Of a stretch of DNA of 19,336 nucleotides, positions 1 to 7,650 are shown in pieces. Origin of the DNA: Candidatus Latescibacterota bacterium (GTDB lineage Bacteria > Latescibacterota > UBA2968 > UBA8231). Position numbers and translations under genes: made by a program. A model generated the notes under the pieces. The model had not been told where the DNA came from. It made no database searches and saw only the letters and a program-made list of their open reading frames with translations. Each line of letters starts with the position of its first letter. The first letter of the stretch is position 1. The stretch is from assembly GCA_003529325.1 (NCBI GenBank), contig DPVW01000155.1, positions 8,889-28,224 on the forward strand, read 5' to 3'.

Positions 1-2
1 CC

Positions 3-62
3 AATCGGATGGAACTCGTGTCGCTGGAGGTGGAGTTGTTTCATTTGGTCATCGCCCGGTGA
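3..62 (+). CDS. Possible 3' end of an upstream gene (partial)
   Basis: The first 19 codons of this frame run without a stop to a TGA at 60-62. About three quarters of the third codon positions are G or C, matching the bias of the clear genes in the window, while the competing frame that reads to about base 95 has AT-rich third positions. The peptide is too short to assign a family. It could be the C-terminus of a plus-strand gene that starts outside the window, or chance. Confidence 0.25.
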   Translation, partial: NRMELVSLEVELFHLVIAR

Positions 63-103
63 TCAATGCGGTTCGATGGGGGAATGTAACATGGTAGCTC
101 TCC

Positions 104-132
104 TTGGTAGCACATGAATAGCGTGTTACCAA
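104..132. terminator. Hairpin, candidate terminator
   Basis: A 10-base-pair stem (104-113 with 123-132, one G-T wobble) encloses a 9-base loop. It lies between the possible upstream gene end at 62 and the end of the minus-strand dioxygenase at 203. Neither side is followed by a T run, so it is not a canonical intrinsic terminator. A second GC-rich inverted repeat (about 148-177) lies beside it. The 140 bases between the two gene ends otherwise show nothing I recognise. Confidence 0.3.
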
Positions 133-181
133 AGTAGCCCCGCCCCGACGGCCCCGAATCGGCCAAATCGTCGGTCCTGCA

Positions 182-199
182 CCTGTCCTTTGGGACAGG
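182..199 (-). terminator. Hairpin just after dioxygenase stop
   Basis: A perfect 7-base-pair stem (182-188 with 193-199) with a TTTG loop lies three bases beyond the stop codon of the minus-strand dioxygenase gene. Its position fits a transcript 3' end, but no U-rich tail follows, so termination is inferred from position and stem only. Confidence 0.35.
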
Positions 200-202
200 C
201 CC

Positions 203-1033
203 TTACCAGGAATCCAACCCGAGAAGCTTCCTGCCACGATCGGTGAGTTGGGCCGGATCGTTGTCAGCCTCCCAACGCCGCTCATCTCCTGGGAATGCCT
301 TGCCTGATGGATTCAGTCTATCCCGCCACAACTTTATGCGAGCCTGTCGGGCCGTGCTGTTGTCGAAATGCGCCGGAGACATGGTGATATACTGTGCCAG
401 GCGCGGTTTGCCGGAGGTGTTGGCAGAATTTCCATGGGCCAGAAGCCGATGCCAGATGAGCAGATCCCCTGCCTTGCCCGGAATCTTCTTTGTCTGCAGA
501 TCCGTCAGATCGGGCTTGCGGGCGTCGCGATCGGCGGGTTGCCGGCGCACCCAATCCTCGAAGTCGCGATGGAATCCGGGCACGCACTGGAATGTGCCCT
601 GATCCTCGGTCGTGTCCTCGAGGTAGAGCACCCCCTGAACGCCGAAAGGAATCGGCCGCTTGGACGTGTCCAGGTCCCAGTGGATCATGCCATCGTGGTC
701 CCATTCGGGTTTGTCTGGTCGCATGGGTGGCTTGCAGTTGGCCCTGTCCATACTGACCCAGAGATCTTCCCGACCCCAGATCTCAGAAAAAGCCTCATGC
801 ACGCGAGCATGCTGACGATTGTTCCACAGTCCCTGTGTCTGGTACATCTCGACCATGCCGCCCTTGCGCATGGGGTCGTGGTACCAGTCGTCAGGATCTT
901 GTCGGTCCATCCCCAGAAAAGCCCACACCTCATCGATGACGGCCGTCAGATTCTCCACTGGCACGGCGTCATGGATGACGACGTAGCCATTCTCGTTCCA
1001 AAATGCCAGATCCTCGTCGTTCAGTATCGCCAC
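203..1033 (-). CDS. Phytanoyl-CoA dioxygenase (PhyH) family protein
   Basis: Predicted non-heme Fe(II)/2-oxoglutarate-dependent oxygenase of 276 residues, a usual length for bacterial PhyH proteins. The iron-binding facial triad is visible: H118 and D120 in HWD, and the distal H200 in LLAHGNS. R211, eleven residues later, is the expected 2-oxoglutarate-binding arginine. The N-terminal stretch with FWNENGYVVI is the typical PhyH opening. There is no signal peptide, so it should be cytoplasmic. The start is GTG, chosen because a strong AAGGAGAGG ribosome-binding site lies six bases upstream. The gene stands alone and is divergent from the 1170-5270 cassette, with a 17-base palindrome overlapping its ribosome-binding site. 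Family members hydroxylate many small molecules; the substrate cannot be read from sequence and phytanoyl-CoA itself is unlikely. Confidence 0.9.
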   Translation of the reverse strand: MAILNDEDLAFWNENGYVVIHDAVPVENLTAVIDEVWAFLGMDRQDPDDWYHDPMRKGGMVEMYQTQGLWNNRQHARVHEAFSEIWGREDLWVSMDRANCKPPMRPDKPEWDHDGMIHWDLDTSKRPIPFGVQGVLYLEDTTEDQGTFQCVPGFHRDFEDWVRRQPADRDARKPDLTDLQTKKIPGKAGDLLIWHRLLAHGNSANTSGKPRLAQYITMSPAHFDNSTARQARIKLWRDRLNPSGKAFPGDERRWEADNDPAQLTDRGRKLLGLDSW

Positions 1034-1039
1034 GAAAGT

Positions 1040-1048
1040 CCTCTCCTT
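1040..1048 (-). promoter_or_regulatory. Ribosome-binding site of the GTG-started dioxygenase
   Basis: The minus strand reads AAGGAGAGG, six bases before the GTG codon at 1033. This decides the non-ATG start. The site overlaps one arm of the palindrome at 1046-1062. Confidence 0.75.
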
Positions 1049-1062
1049 GAAGGGCCTTCAAG
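1046..1062. promoter_or_regulatory. 17-base palindrome, candidate operator
   Basis: CTTGAAGG-G-CCTTCAAG is a perfect inverted repeat with 8-base arms, in the 136-base divergent region between the dioxygenase (minus) and the Gfo/Idh/MocA cassette (plus). A -10-like TATCTT on the minus strand (1065-1060) would place a transcription start inside the palindrome, so a bound repressor could block it. In RNA it could instead form a 6-bp stem next to the ribosome-binding site. No regulator gene is in the window. The rest of the intergenic stretch shows no convincing promoter for the plus strand. Confidence 0.45.
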
Positions 1063-1169
1063 ATAACGCGATCCGCCAACGATTGCCTGATAGGAGCGTG
1101 TCCGAGTGGCCCTACGGGGTCGATGGTGCGATATTGCTTCACTCATTCAACGAAGAGGTTCTCCCGTAT

Positions 1170-2210
1170 ATGTCAAGAGTCCGACTGGCCCTCGTGGGTT
1201 GTGGTGGCATGTCGAAATCGCACCTGCGACGATTCCACGCCCAGGCCGACCGCCTCGAGGTCGTCGCCGCCGTCGACATCGAAGCAGACAAGGCGCAGAT
1301 CGTTGCCGACGCCATGGCCCAGCACGGCGTCGTCGTCCGTGTCGCCACGGACCATCGTGATATCATCAACGATGTTGATGCCGCCCTGCTCGTGCTCCCC
1401 CACCACCTGCATCATCCGGTGGCGATGGATTTTCTGCGTTCCGGTAAACATGTTCTCGTAGAAAAACCGATGGCGATCTCCGAGGCAGAAGGTATCGAAC
1501 TGATCGCAGCAGCCAATACGTCCGATGTGGTGCTCATGGTCGCCTACTGCATGCGATTTCACCCCCTCGTGACGGGTATGAAACAACTCATCGACGACGG
1601 TACCTGTGGCGACATCTTCCAGGTCTCCATCTGGACCGAACAACTCACTCAATACCATGAAGGACACTGGGGCCTCAAGAAAGCCACCCTGGGGGGTGGT
1701 CAGCTCTTCAGTCATGGCTGTCACTACATCGACATCCTGCTGTGGTACCTGGGCCGACCCATTCGCGGCACCCACCTGGGAACGAATAGGGGCACACCCT
1801 GGATGGAGCGGGAGGGCACCAGCAATGTCAGCCTCGAGTTCGAGGGTGGCCGCCTTGGATATCACTTCGGTACATGGGGCGCCCGCGGCACGAGTCTGGG
1901 GTATGCCTTTCATGCCCACGGCACAGATGGCATGATCGAAGCCGACATCAAGACTGGCGATCTGCGCATCCGGCGCGGCGAACAGGTCGAACTGGTGTCA
2001 CAACACGAGACCGGCAAACACACCGAAGCGGAGATGGCGCACTTCGTCGACTGCATTCAGACTGGCGCCCGCCCCCTCACCGATGGCCCTGGCAGTCTGC
2101 AGGGCTTACGCCTCATCTGGCGACTGTACGAGGCCGAAGAGCAAGGCGGCATCGCCGACCTTCGCGGTCTGGGCCTCGATCAAGTCGCTGACACGGGAAT
2201 CCTGATATGA
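1170..2210 (+). CDS. Gfo/Idh/MocA family NAD(P)-dependent oxidoreductase
   Basis: Predicted sugar or cyclitol dehydrogenase of 346 residues. The N-terminal Rossmann fold starts at once with the dinucleotide loop VGCGGMSKSH (residues 9-18). The family EKP motif is at 98-100 and the substrate-site segment with H185 and D188 (FSHGCHYIDILLW) follows. The start is the ATG at 1170: the Rossmann strand begins three residues later and GAAGAGG lies about eleven bases upstream. The same frame is open back to a TTG at 1047, but those codons lack family resemblance. It is the first gene of a four-gene cassette and its stop overlaps the next start (ATGA). The family acts on many polyols and sugars, so the substrate is open. 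A role in oxidising a hydroxyl that later enzymes use is an inference from context. Confidence 0.9.
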   Translation: MSRVRLALVGCGGMSKSHLRRFHAQADRLEVVAAVDIEADKAQIVADAMAQHGVVVRVATDHRDIINDVDAALLVLPHHLHHPVAMDFLRSGKHVLVEKPMAISEAEGIELIAAANTSDVVLMVAYCMRFHPLVTGMKQLIDDGTCGDIFQVSIWTEQLTQYHEGHWGLKKATLGGGQLFSHGCHYIDILLWYLGRPIRGTHLGTNRGTPWMEREGTSNVSLEFEGGRLGYHFGTWGARGTSLGYAFHAHGTDGMIEADIKTGDLRIRRGEQVELVSQHETGKHTEAEMAHFVDCIQTGARPLTDGPGSLQGLRLIWRLYEAEEQGGIADLRGLGLDQVADTGILI

Positions 2211-3481
2211 AGATCGGTATCGCTCGCACACAGATCACTCCACAAGGGCCGGTATGGCTCACCGGCTACGGTGATCGGGACCACAAATCCGAGGGCCTCT
2301 ATGCAGCTCTCCATGCCGGAGCGATCTACCTCGAAGGCGACAGCGATCGCGCGCTCATCCTGACGGCTGACGTCATCGGCTATTCCCCACCTGCGGACGC
2401 CACCATGCGTCAGGCCATTGCCGACGCCACTGGTTTGCTGCCGCGCCAGATCGTGCTCACGGCGACGCACACGCACTGTGCGCCCTTCTTCACGCCGTGG
2501 ATCATGCCCGGAGAGATCGAGCCGGCCTATGCCGACTTCCTGCAACGCAAGCTGCGCAGTGTCAGCATCGCCGCCATCCACGCAGCGGTGGCGGGACGGA
2601 TCGAATTCTCCCGAACCACGTCCACCTTCGGCGTCAACCGCCGCCTGCCGGACGGCAAGGGTGGCGTCACCATGGCACCCAACCCCAATGGCCCCATCGA
2701 TCGTGACCTCGACACACTATGGTTTCGCAACGACGCCGGTGATATGCTCGGCACACTCACCATCTACGGATGTCACCCCACCAGCCTGAGTGGATATCTG
2801 GTCGGCCCCGACTATCCTGGTTATCTGTGTCAACACGTAGAAGCCGATACCGGTGCCCCGGCTCTGTTCTCCACAGGCTGCGCCGGCGACGTTCGCCCCT
2901 GGTTCCCCAAGCAGGGCGCTCAAGGATTCTTGCGACCCAGTTTGCCGGAGTTGGAAGCAGCTGGTGCGGCCATGGCACTCGAGGTCCTTACCAGTCGGGA
3001 GGAGGCCGTCACCGTCTTTGGTGACCGCCTGTGCATCGACCATGTCGTCCACCGGTTGCCATATACCGAACTGCCGACAGAACAGGAATTACTTACCGAA
3101 GTCGACAGTGACGACCCACGTGCACGCGACTGGTCGAAAGCCATGCTCGTCGACCTCGAGGCGGGTGGACTTGCCACTGCGTCCCCGCATGAAATTCAAG
3201 CACTGCAATTGCACCCCGGCTTCCGCATCATCTTCCTGGGGGGTGAGGTGCTTTCCGAGATCGGCCTGCACATCAAACGGCGGCTCGCACCGGCGACGAC
3301 GATCACCGTCGCCTACGCCAATGGACTCATCGCCTACGTGCCGAGCGCCAACGCCTGGCCCCTCGGTGGCTATGAAGTGCATGGTTCGCATCGTTATTTC
3401 ACTCGCCCCGCCGCCTTCACGGCTGCTTGCGAAGATCTCATCGTCAAAGAGACGGCACGTCTCGTCGATCGACTCACCTGA
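2207..3481 (+). CDS. Neutral/alkaline ceramidase N-terminal-domain-like metalloenzyme, nucleophile replaced
   Basis: A 424-residue protein of the neutral/alkaline non-lysosomal ceramidase N-terminal-domain family. The opening IGIARTQITPQGPVWLTGYG and the THTH motif (87-90) are characteristic. The zinc ligands known from Pseudomonas ceramidase (two His, Glu, Tyr) have counterparts here: the THTH histidines, H190 in GCHPTS, E347 in GGE, and probably Y377. The catalytic serine of true ceramidases sits in GDVSPN; here the segment reads GDVRPW, with R230 in the serine position. The C-terminal immunoglobulin-like domain of true ceramidases is absent and no signal peptide is seen. It is therefore probably a cytoplasmic metal-dependent hydrolase, not a ceramidase. 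The ATG overlaps the preceding stop as ATGA, and its own stop overlaps the next start (TGATG), so all three genes are likely translationally coupled. Confidence 0.75.
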   Translation: MKIGIARTQITPQGPVWLTGYGDRDHKSEGLYAALHAGAIYLEGDSDRALILTADVIGYSPPADATMRQAIADATGLLPRQIVLTATHTHCAPFFTPWIMPGEIEPAYADFLQRKLRSVSIAAIHAAVAGRIEFSRTTSTFGVNRRLPDGKGGVTMAPNPNGPIDRDLDTLWFRNDAGDMLGTLTIYGCHPTSLSGYLVGPDYPGYLCQHVEADTGAPALFSTGCAGDVRPWFPKQGAQGFLRPSLPELEAAGAAMALEVLTSREEAVTVFGDRLCIDHVVHRLPYTELPTEQELLTEVDSDDPRARDWSKAMLVDLEAGGLATASPHEIQALQLHPGFRIIFLGGEVLSEIGLHIKRRLAPATTITVAYANGLIAYVPSANAWPLGGYEVHGSHRYFTRPAAFTAACEDLIVKETARLVDRLT

Positions 3482-4410
3482 TGGAGCCCCCCTCGTCCCT
3501 GACTTTCGATCGCAACACCTGGAGTTTCGACTGTGAGCCAACGCTGAATGACTCGCAGGTCCTGGAATTTTGCCGCGAAGGATTTCTACTCCTGCCGGGG
3601 GTTGTTCCGGACGAGGTCAATCAGAAAACCTGTGAATATCTGGAGGGTCGACTCCCCGCTCAACCGAGCTGGACACCGCGGGGCTGGACGGAACAGGACA
3701 TCGAACGTGTCCGCGCCTCCCACGAACCGAGCGCCATCTTCCTCGAGGAATGGTACATCGAGCACGTGCTGCTGAACCCACAGCTGGCGGGTGTCATGCG
3801 CTCACTACTCGGCGCCGGCGTCGGACTGCCAGTGCTGGCCTCTCACCACGCCACCGAGTGTCCGCAACCGCCGCAGGGCTGGCACCACGATGCCGATCAC
3901 GTCTTCGGACCGGAGCTGGAGTTCGTCGAGGTCTTCTATTTCCCACAGGACACCCCCGCCGAACTCGGCCCCACCGAGGTTGCCCCGGGGACCCACATCG
4001 GCCACCACAGTCGCGACCTAGACGAGTCAGGTGTCCTGGCTGCGGGAGTGGCGGGCACACTCGGGATTCACCATCAAAGCATTCTCCATCGACGCGGGGC
4101 CTCTACGGCGACGGGCATGCGCCACATGCTCAAATACATCTACTGGCGCCAGACACCTCCGGTGCAGGACTGGATCGAAGAATCCGGCTTTGACCCGGAG
4201 ACCGCCTTCTACGGGGGCCACCATACGGCGCGCTTTGCGGCACACATGTTCTGGTGGCTCCGTGGCAAGGGGGATCAGTTCCGCATCATCGGTGGTCAGG
4301 GCTGGCCCTGGCGCTCCGACCAGCAGGTCGGCCCCTCCTACGGGTATGGCCGCACCGACGGTTATCTGCCGGACTGGCGCCGCAACAACCCCGACGGATA
4401 CGCGCGCTGA
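3481..4410 (+). CDS. Phytanoyl-CoA dioxygenase (PhyH) family protein
   Basis: Second predicted Fe(II)/2-oxoglutarate oxygenase, 309 residues from the ATG at 3481. That ATG shares one base with the stop of the ceramidase-like gene (TGATG), which is why I chose it over an upstream ATG at 3427 that would overlap by 55 bases. The facial triad appears as H135-x-D137 in GWHHDAD and H203 in ILHRRG, with R214 (GMRHM) as the likely co-substrate arginine. The opening VLEFCREGFLLLPGVV is the usual PhyH start. It has a long tryptophan- and glycine-rich tail (255-309) after the core, not shared with the other two PhyH proteins here. It probably acts in the same pathway as the flanking oxidoreductase and methyltransferase; the substrate is unknown. 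Confidence 0.88.
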   Translation: MEPPSSLTFDRNTWSFDCEPTLNDSQVLEFCREGFLLLPGVVPDEVNQKTCEYLEGRLPAQPSWTPRGWTEQDIERVRASHEPSAIFLEEWYIEHVLLNPQLAGVMRSLLGAGVGLPVLASHHATECPQPPQGWHHDADHVFGPELEFVEVFYFPQDTPAELGPTEVAPGTHIGHHSRDLDESGVLAAGVAGTLGIHHQSILHRRGASTATGMRHMLKYIYWRQTPPVQDWIEESGFDPETAFYGGHHTARFAAHMFWWLRGKGDQFRIIGGQGWPWRSDQQVGPSYGYGRTDGYLPDWRRNNPDGYAR

Positions 4411-5270
4411 CGGCAGACAACACCGGGGTCGTCACCCTTTCGTGGGTGCAGGCGCAGCCATTGCTGGCGGCGCGCAGTGACGACGTCCCCCTCATTGAGA
4501 CGAGCCACGATCTGGGCCGCACCGCGACTCAGGCGCGGCTCGACGAGGCGGGCGCCACCTTCGCCGATGGCATACAGGTCTGCTGGACCGCTCTCCAGCA
4601 TGTGGTGGGGGACAGAAATGGCTGCTTCGAAGTACAGGGTACAGAGACCACCCGCATCCAGCAGATGTCAGATCTGACGGGACGTCTCGCCAGCCTCTAC
4701 CCGACCCAGGGACCACCCGCCCTGTTGTTGTCGGGCACACTCATGCACCGCATCAAAGGCATTCACCCAGGGCAGGACACACAGCACAAGTTGCAGCCCC
4801 TCGGACGACTCGCCGGCATGCGGGTCCTCGACACGGCGACCGGTCTGGGTTACACCGCCATCGAAGCGGCTGACGCCGGCGCCGAGGTCATCACCGTGGA
4901 GTGGGACCCCGCCGTGGTCGACATGGAGCGGCGCAACCCGTGGTCGGCCGGATTGTTCGCCCACCATGCCATCGACCGCCGCCAGGGCGACATAGCAGAA
5001 GTGATCGAAACCTTCGACGACAACGCCTTCGATCGCATCCTGCACGATCCGCCGGTCTTCGAACTGGCCGGTGATCTGTATGGTGGTGCCTTCTACGCAC
5101 AATTGCACCGGGTGTTGGCGCCCCGCGGGCGACTGTTCCACTATGTCGGCAACCTCGACAGTCCTTCCGGGATCCGGGTATCGCGTGGCGCCAGCCGGCG
5201 TCTGGGGGAGGCCGGCTTCGGCGACGTTCGTCTGCAACCCGACGCCTTCGGCATCAGCGCTCGCCTCTGA
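4407..5270 (+). CDS. SAM-dependent methyltransferase, COG2521-like
   Basis: A Rossmann-fold methyltransferase of about 287 residues. Motif I reads LDTATGLGYTAIEAA (141-155), the acidic residue after strand 2 is E165 in VITVEWD, and HDPP (213-216) is the catalytic-loop position. LDT-TGLGYTA followed by ERRNPWS resembles the predicted methyltransferases of COG2521, described mainly from archaea, and the N-terminal part with SHDLGRT looks native to that family. The start is uncertain. The frame has no ATG near the end of the preceding gene; an in-frame CTG at 4407 overlaps the previous stop as CTGA. A GTG at 4446 and an ATG at 4254 (overlapping the dioxygenase by 157 bases) are the alternatives. 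It is the last gene of the cassette and converges on the sulfatase with a 16-base gap. The methyl acceptor is unknown. Confidence 0.75.
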   Translation: MTADNTGVVTLSWVQAQPLLAARSDDVPLIETSHDLGRTATQARLDEAGATFADGIQVCWTALQHVVGDRNGCFEVQGTETTRIQQMSDLTGRLASLYPTQGPPALLLSGTLMHRIKGIHPGQDTQHKLQPLGRLAGMRVLDTATGLGYTAIEAADAGAEVITVEWDPAVVDMERRNPWSAGLFAHHAIDRRQGDIAEVIETFDDNAFDRILHDPPVFELAGDLYGGAFYAQLHRVLAPRGRLFHYVGNLDSPSGIRVSRGASRRLGEAGFGDVRLQPDAFGISARL

Positions 5271-5286
5271 TCCGCTCCATTGCTCT

Positions 5287-6762
5287 TCAGGGCGCCAACT
5301 TTTCTTTCATCTTTGCCGCAAAGTAGGCGTAGATCTCCTCACGGTGTCCCGCATTGCTCGGCTGCGCGTTGGCAGCAGATATGATGGGTGCCGCTTCGTC
5401 TGCATGCACTGGATAGGGTGCGTCGAACAGCGCCCAACTGGCCAGCGCGATTTTCATGCTCGCGATATCGCCCTGATGGTCGGGGTCTCTATAGAGATTC
5501 TGTTGCTCGTATGGATCACTTGTCAGATCGAAATACTGCGAATTCGTGTCGTCGCTGCAGAATAGCAGTTTGTGCGTCTGGGAGCGCACCATATAAGCCC
5601 GCCCCCGTCCGGACTCGGCAAAGAGTAATGCCCGCTGCGGCGAGACGGCCAGGTCCAGACCCGGCATAACGGCAGGTACATCGCAACCCGCCTGCGTCAG
5701 CAGCGTCGGCGCGCAGTCGATGGTATTGACCAGGGCGTCGCTGACGGAGCCGGCCTGCAACTGGCCAGGATACTTGACGACGAGTGGCACACGAATCAGC
5801 GGCTCATACATGTGATTGCCCTTGAGCAACAGGTGGTGATATCCCATGTAGTCACCGTGATCGCTGTTGTACAGGATCAGCGTATTGTCGTAGAGGCCTT
5901 CTGCCTTGAGTAGCGATGTCATCCTGCCCACGTGGTGGTCGATCTGCGAGATGGTGGCGTAGTAGTAGGCCATGGCGCGGCGAATCTTGGTCTCTGTCAT
6001 CTCGTCGTAGGGAAAGTAGCCACGGCTATAGGTCAGATCTTGAGGCAGCGGCTCTGCTGTATAGCCGGGCAAGAGTTCCAGCGCCTGTGGATCGTACATC
6101 TGGCTCCAGGGCGCAGGTGGATCGAATGGATGGTGTGGCTTGATAAAGCTGGCCATCAGCAGATGACCACCGTCTTGCCAGGTCTGCAGTTCGTCCATGG
6201 CCTGTTCGGCGATCCAAGTCGTGGAGTGGTGCTCCTCGTCCAGGTCGGATTCGAGCGCACCGACGTGTTGCCAGTATTCGGCGGGCGCGTCGGTCCGATA
6301 CTCAGACTCCTGGTCGAGCAGATCGACATAATACCCCTGGCCCTGTTGGCGCAGCCAACGATGATAGTCGTCATCGTAGCGACCAACGCCATTCTGCTCG
6401 GCGAGGATCAGTTCGTCAAAGCCGACATCCGCATATGTGGGAGTCAGGTGCATCTTGCCCACGGCTTTGGTGTGATATCCCGCCGTGCGCAGAATCTGCG
6501 GAAAGGTCGATAGACCCGCGGGCAAGGTGCAGTGGTTGCTTCCTCCCAGGTGCTGGCGCACATAAAGGCCGGAAAGGAATGAATAGCGCGAGGGTGTGCA
6601 CACCGGGTAGGGGCAGAATGAATTGGCGTAACGCACGCCATCGGCGGCAAGGGCGTCGATATGCGGCGTCTGGACATCGGTATTGCCATAGGCACCGATG
6701 CAATCGGCACGGTGCTGATCGGCCTGAATGATGAGGATGTTGGGTCGATTTGTGTCGTGCAT
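5287..6762 (-). CDS. Type I sulfatase (arylsulfatase/choline-sulfatase-like)
   Basis: A 491-residue sulfatase of the alkaline phosphatase superfamily, hydrolysing sulfate esters. The formylglycine site C55-TPSR is present, so activation by a formylglycine-generating enzyme is expected. Other signatures are the metal-binding ADQHR (14-18), VGKMH (K103, H105), KPHHPFDPP (208-216) and NSDHGD (299-304). The start is the ATG at 6762: the sulfatase core begins six residues later and AGGGAAG lies about eight bases upstream. An upstream extension of 21 codons has no family match. No signal peptide is visible, which suggests a cytoplasmic enzyme acting on a small imported sulfated compound, as choline sulfatases do. 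It is the last gene of the operon led by the enolase-family gene; 68 bases separate it from the hydrolase upstream. Confidence 0.92.
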   Translation of the reverse strand: MHDTNRPNILIIQADQHRADCIGAYGNTDVQTPHIDALAADGVRYANSFCPYPVCTPSRYSFLSGLYVRQHLGGSNHCTLPAGLSTFPQILRTAGYHTKAVGKMHLTPTYADVGFDELILAEQNGVGRYDDDYHRWLRQQGQGYYVDLLDQESEYRTDAPAEYWQHVGALESDLDEEHHSTTWIAEQAMDELQTWQDGGHLLMASFIKPHHPFDPPAPWSQMYDPQALELLPGYTAEPLPQDLTYSRGYFPYDEMTETKIRRAMAYYYATISQIDHHVGRMTSLLKAEGLYDNTLILYNSDHGDYMGYHHLLLKGNHMYEPLIRVPLVVKYPGQLQAGSVSDALVNTIDCAPTLLTQAGCDVPAVMPGLDLAVSPQRALLFAESGRGRAYMVRSQTHKLLFCSDDTNSQYFDLTSDPYEQQNLYRDPDHQGDIASMKIALASWALFDAPYPVHADEAAPIISAANAQPSNAGHREEIYAYFAAKMKEKLAP

Positions 6763-6830
6763 ATAGCACTTCCCTTTGACCTTCGACCTCCGTGATCTTT
6801 GCCCAGTTCGCCCGGCCGGGGGCAAAACCC

Positions 6831-7637
6831 CTACCCCGGCAGATCGCCACTATCCAGTGACGGGCACCAGAACTTCTCGGCGTATTCGACCACCAAGCGC
6901 GTGCCCTCTTCGTGGCTGACATATGGTGGCCTCGCCGGGCTATACATCGTATCCGTCAGATCACGCAACAACGCCATCGGCACGCCCCAACGCGACATCT
7001 GTTTGATGGCAAATGTGCGGTGCAGGACACACATGTTGGTGTGCACGCCAAGGATCAGCAGTCGGTCGATGCCGCCTGCCTGCAGACAGGCATACACCCG
7101 ACCACCCTCGTCGGAGATCAGATCCTTCTCTGCATCGATGTCGATCGCCGCATGTTGCCGAGTCCACGCCTTGTATGGCTCGTTCTCCGCCACGGTCGTG
7201 CCCTGATCTTCGGCGTAGATCGGCAGGGGCGGATCATAGGCTGACACATCCCCAACGGGAGCAAAGATCTGCCCCACCAACGAATCTGCAGCCTGCGCAA
7301 AATCGGGCAGGCGGGGTTCGGGTTCCAGCGGTTCGACGGCGAGGGCCCGTTGTCGCGCGGGATGGTCTGTGTAAAAGTCCATGGTGTCCGATGGCGCGTG
7401 GATGATCTGTACACCGAGGTCCCGCGCCGCGTTGACGGCAGCATTCATCTTCGACAGCAACGGCTCCAGCCGCTCACGGGCACCGCGACACCAATGGCTG
7501 TCCCACACGTCGCACAACAACAGTCCCGTCTTATCAGCCGGCTGCTCGACGGTGTCCGTCACGGTTTGCCAGTGCCGGTGACCACCGTCATCCGTTGCCA
7601 GGATCTGCCGTCGCAGATTCAGCGCCAGCGTCGTCAT
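6831..7637 (-). CDS. Isochorismatase-family cysteine hydrolase
   Basis: A 268-residue member of the isochorismatase-like hydrolases, which cleave C-N or ether-type bonds of small molecules with an Asp-Lys-Cys triad. D43 lies in LLLCDVWDSHWC and the nucleophile C203 in GVHTNMCVLHR; K156 is a candidate lysine but I am less sure of it. The C-terminal RDLTDTMYSPARPPYVSHEE segment is characteristic of a subgroup I associate with Planctomycetota-like bacteria. The ATG at 7637 is preceded by AGGG at seven bases, and the gene begins 13 bases after the enolase-family gene ends, so they are cotranscribed. The frame continues upstream to 7712 inside the enolase gene, which I reject as coding. The substrate is unknown. 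Confidence 0.87.
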   Translation of the reverse strand: MTTLALNLRRQILATDDGGHRHWQTVTDTVEQPADKTGLLLCDVWDSHWCRGARERLEPLLSKMNAAVNAARDLGVQIIHAPSDTMDFYTDHPARQRALAVEPLEPEPRLPDFAQAADSLVGQIFAPVGDVSAYDPPLPIYAEDQGTTVAENEPYKAWTRQHAAIDIDAEKDLISDEGGRVYACLQAGGIDRLLILGVHTNMCVLHRTFAIKQMSRWGVPMALLRDLTDTMYSPARPPYVSHEEGTRLVVEYAEKFWCPSLDSGDLPG

Positions 7638-7650
7638 CTTAATCCCTACC

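Noticed and set aside
368..1066. Open frame of 232 codons on the plus strand opposite the first dioxygenase
   Set aside because: Antisense to a gene with an intact HxD...H...R set and a strong ribosome-binding site.
1173..1919. Open frame of 248 codons on the minus strand opposite the first Gfo/Idh/MocA gene
   Set aside because: Shadow of a gene with Rossmann and EKP motifs; no ribosome-binding site or protein-like features.
4254..4406. N-terminal extension of the methyltransferase from the ATG at 4254
   Set aside because: These codons overlap the dioxygenase C-terminus in another frame and read as arginine- and proline-rich shadow sequence.
6811..6831. CCCGGCCGGG palindrome and GGGG-CAAAA-CCCC hairpin between the hydrolase and sulfatase genes
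   Set aside because: Short GC-rich self-complementarity is expected at this base composition, there is no T run, and an operon-internal terminator is not needed.
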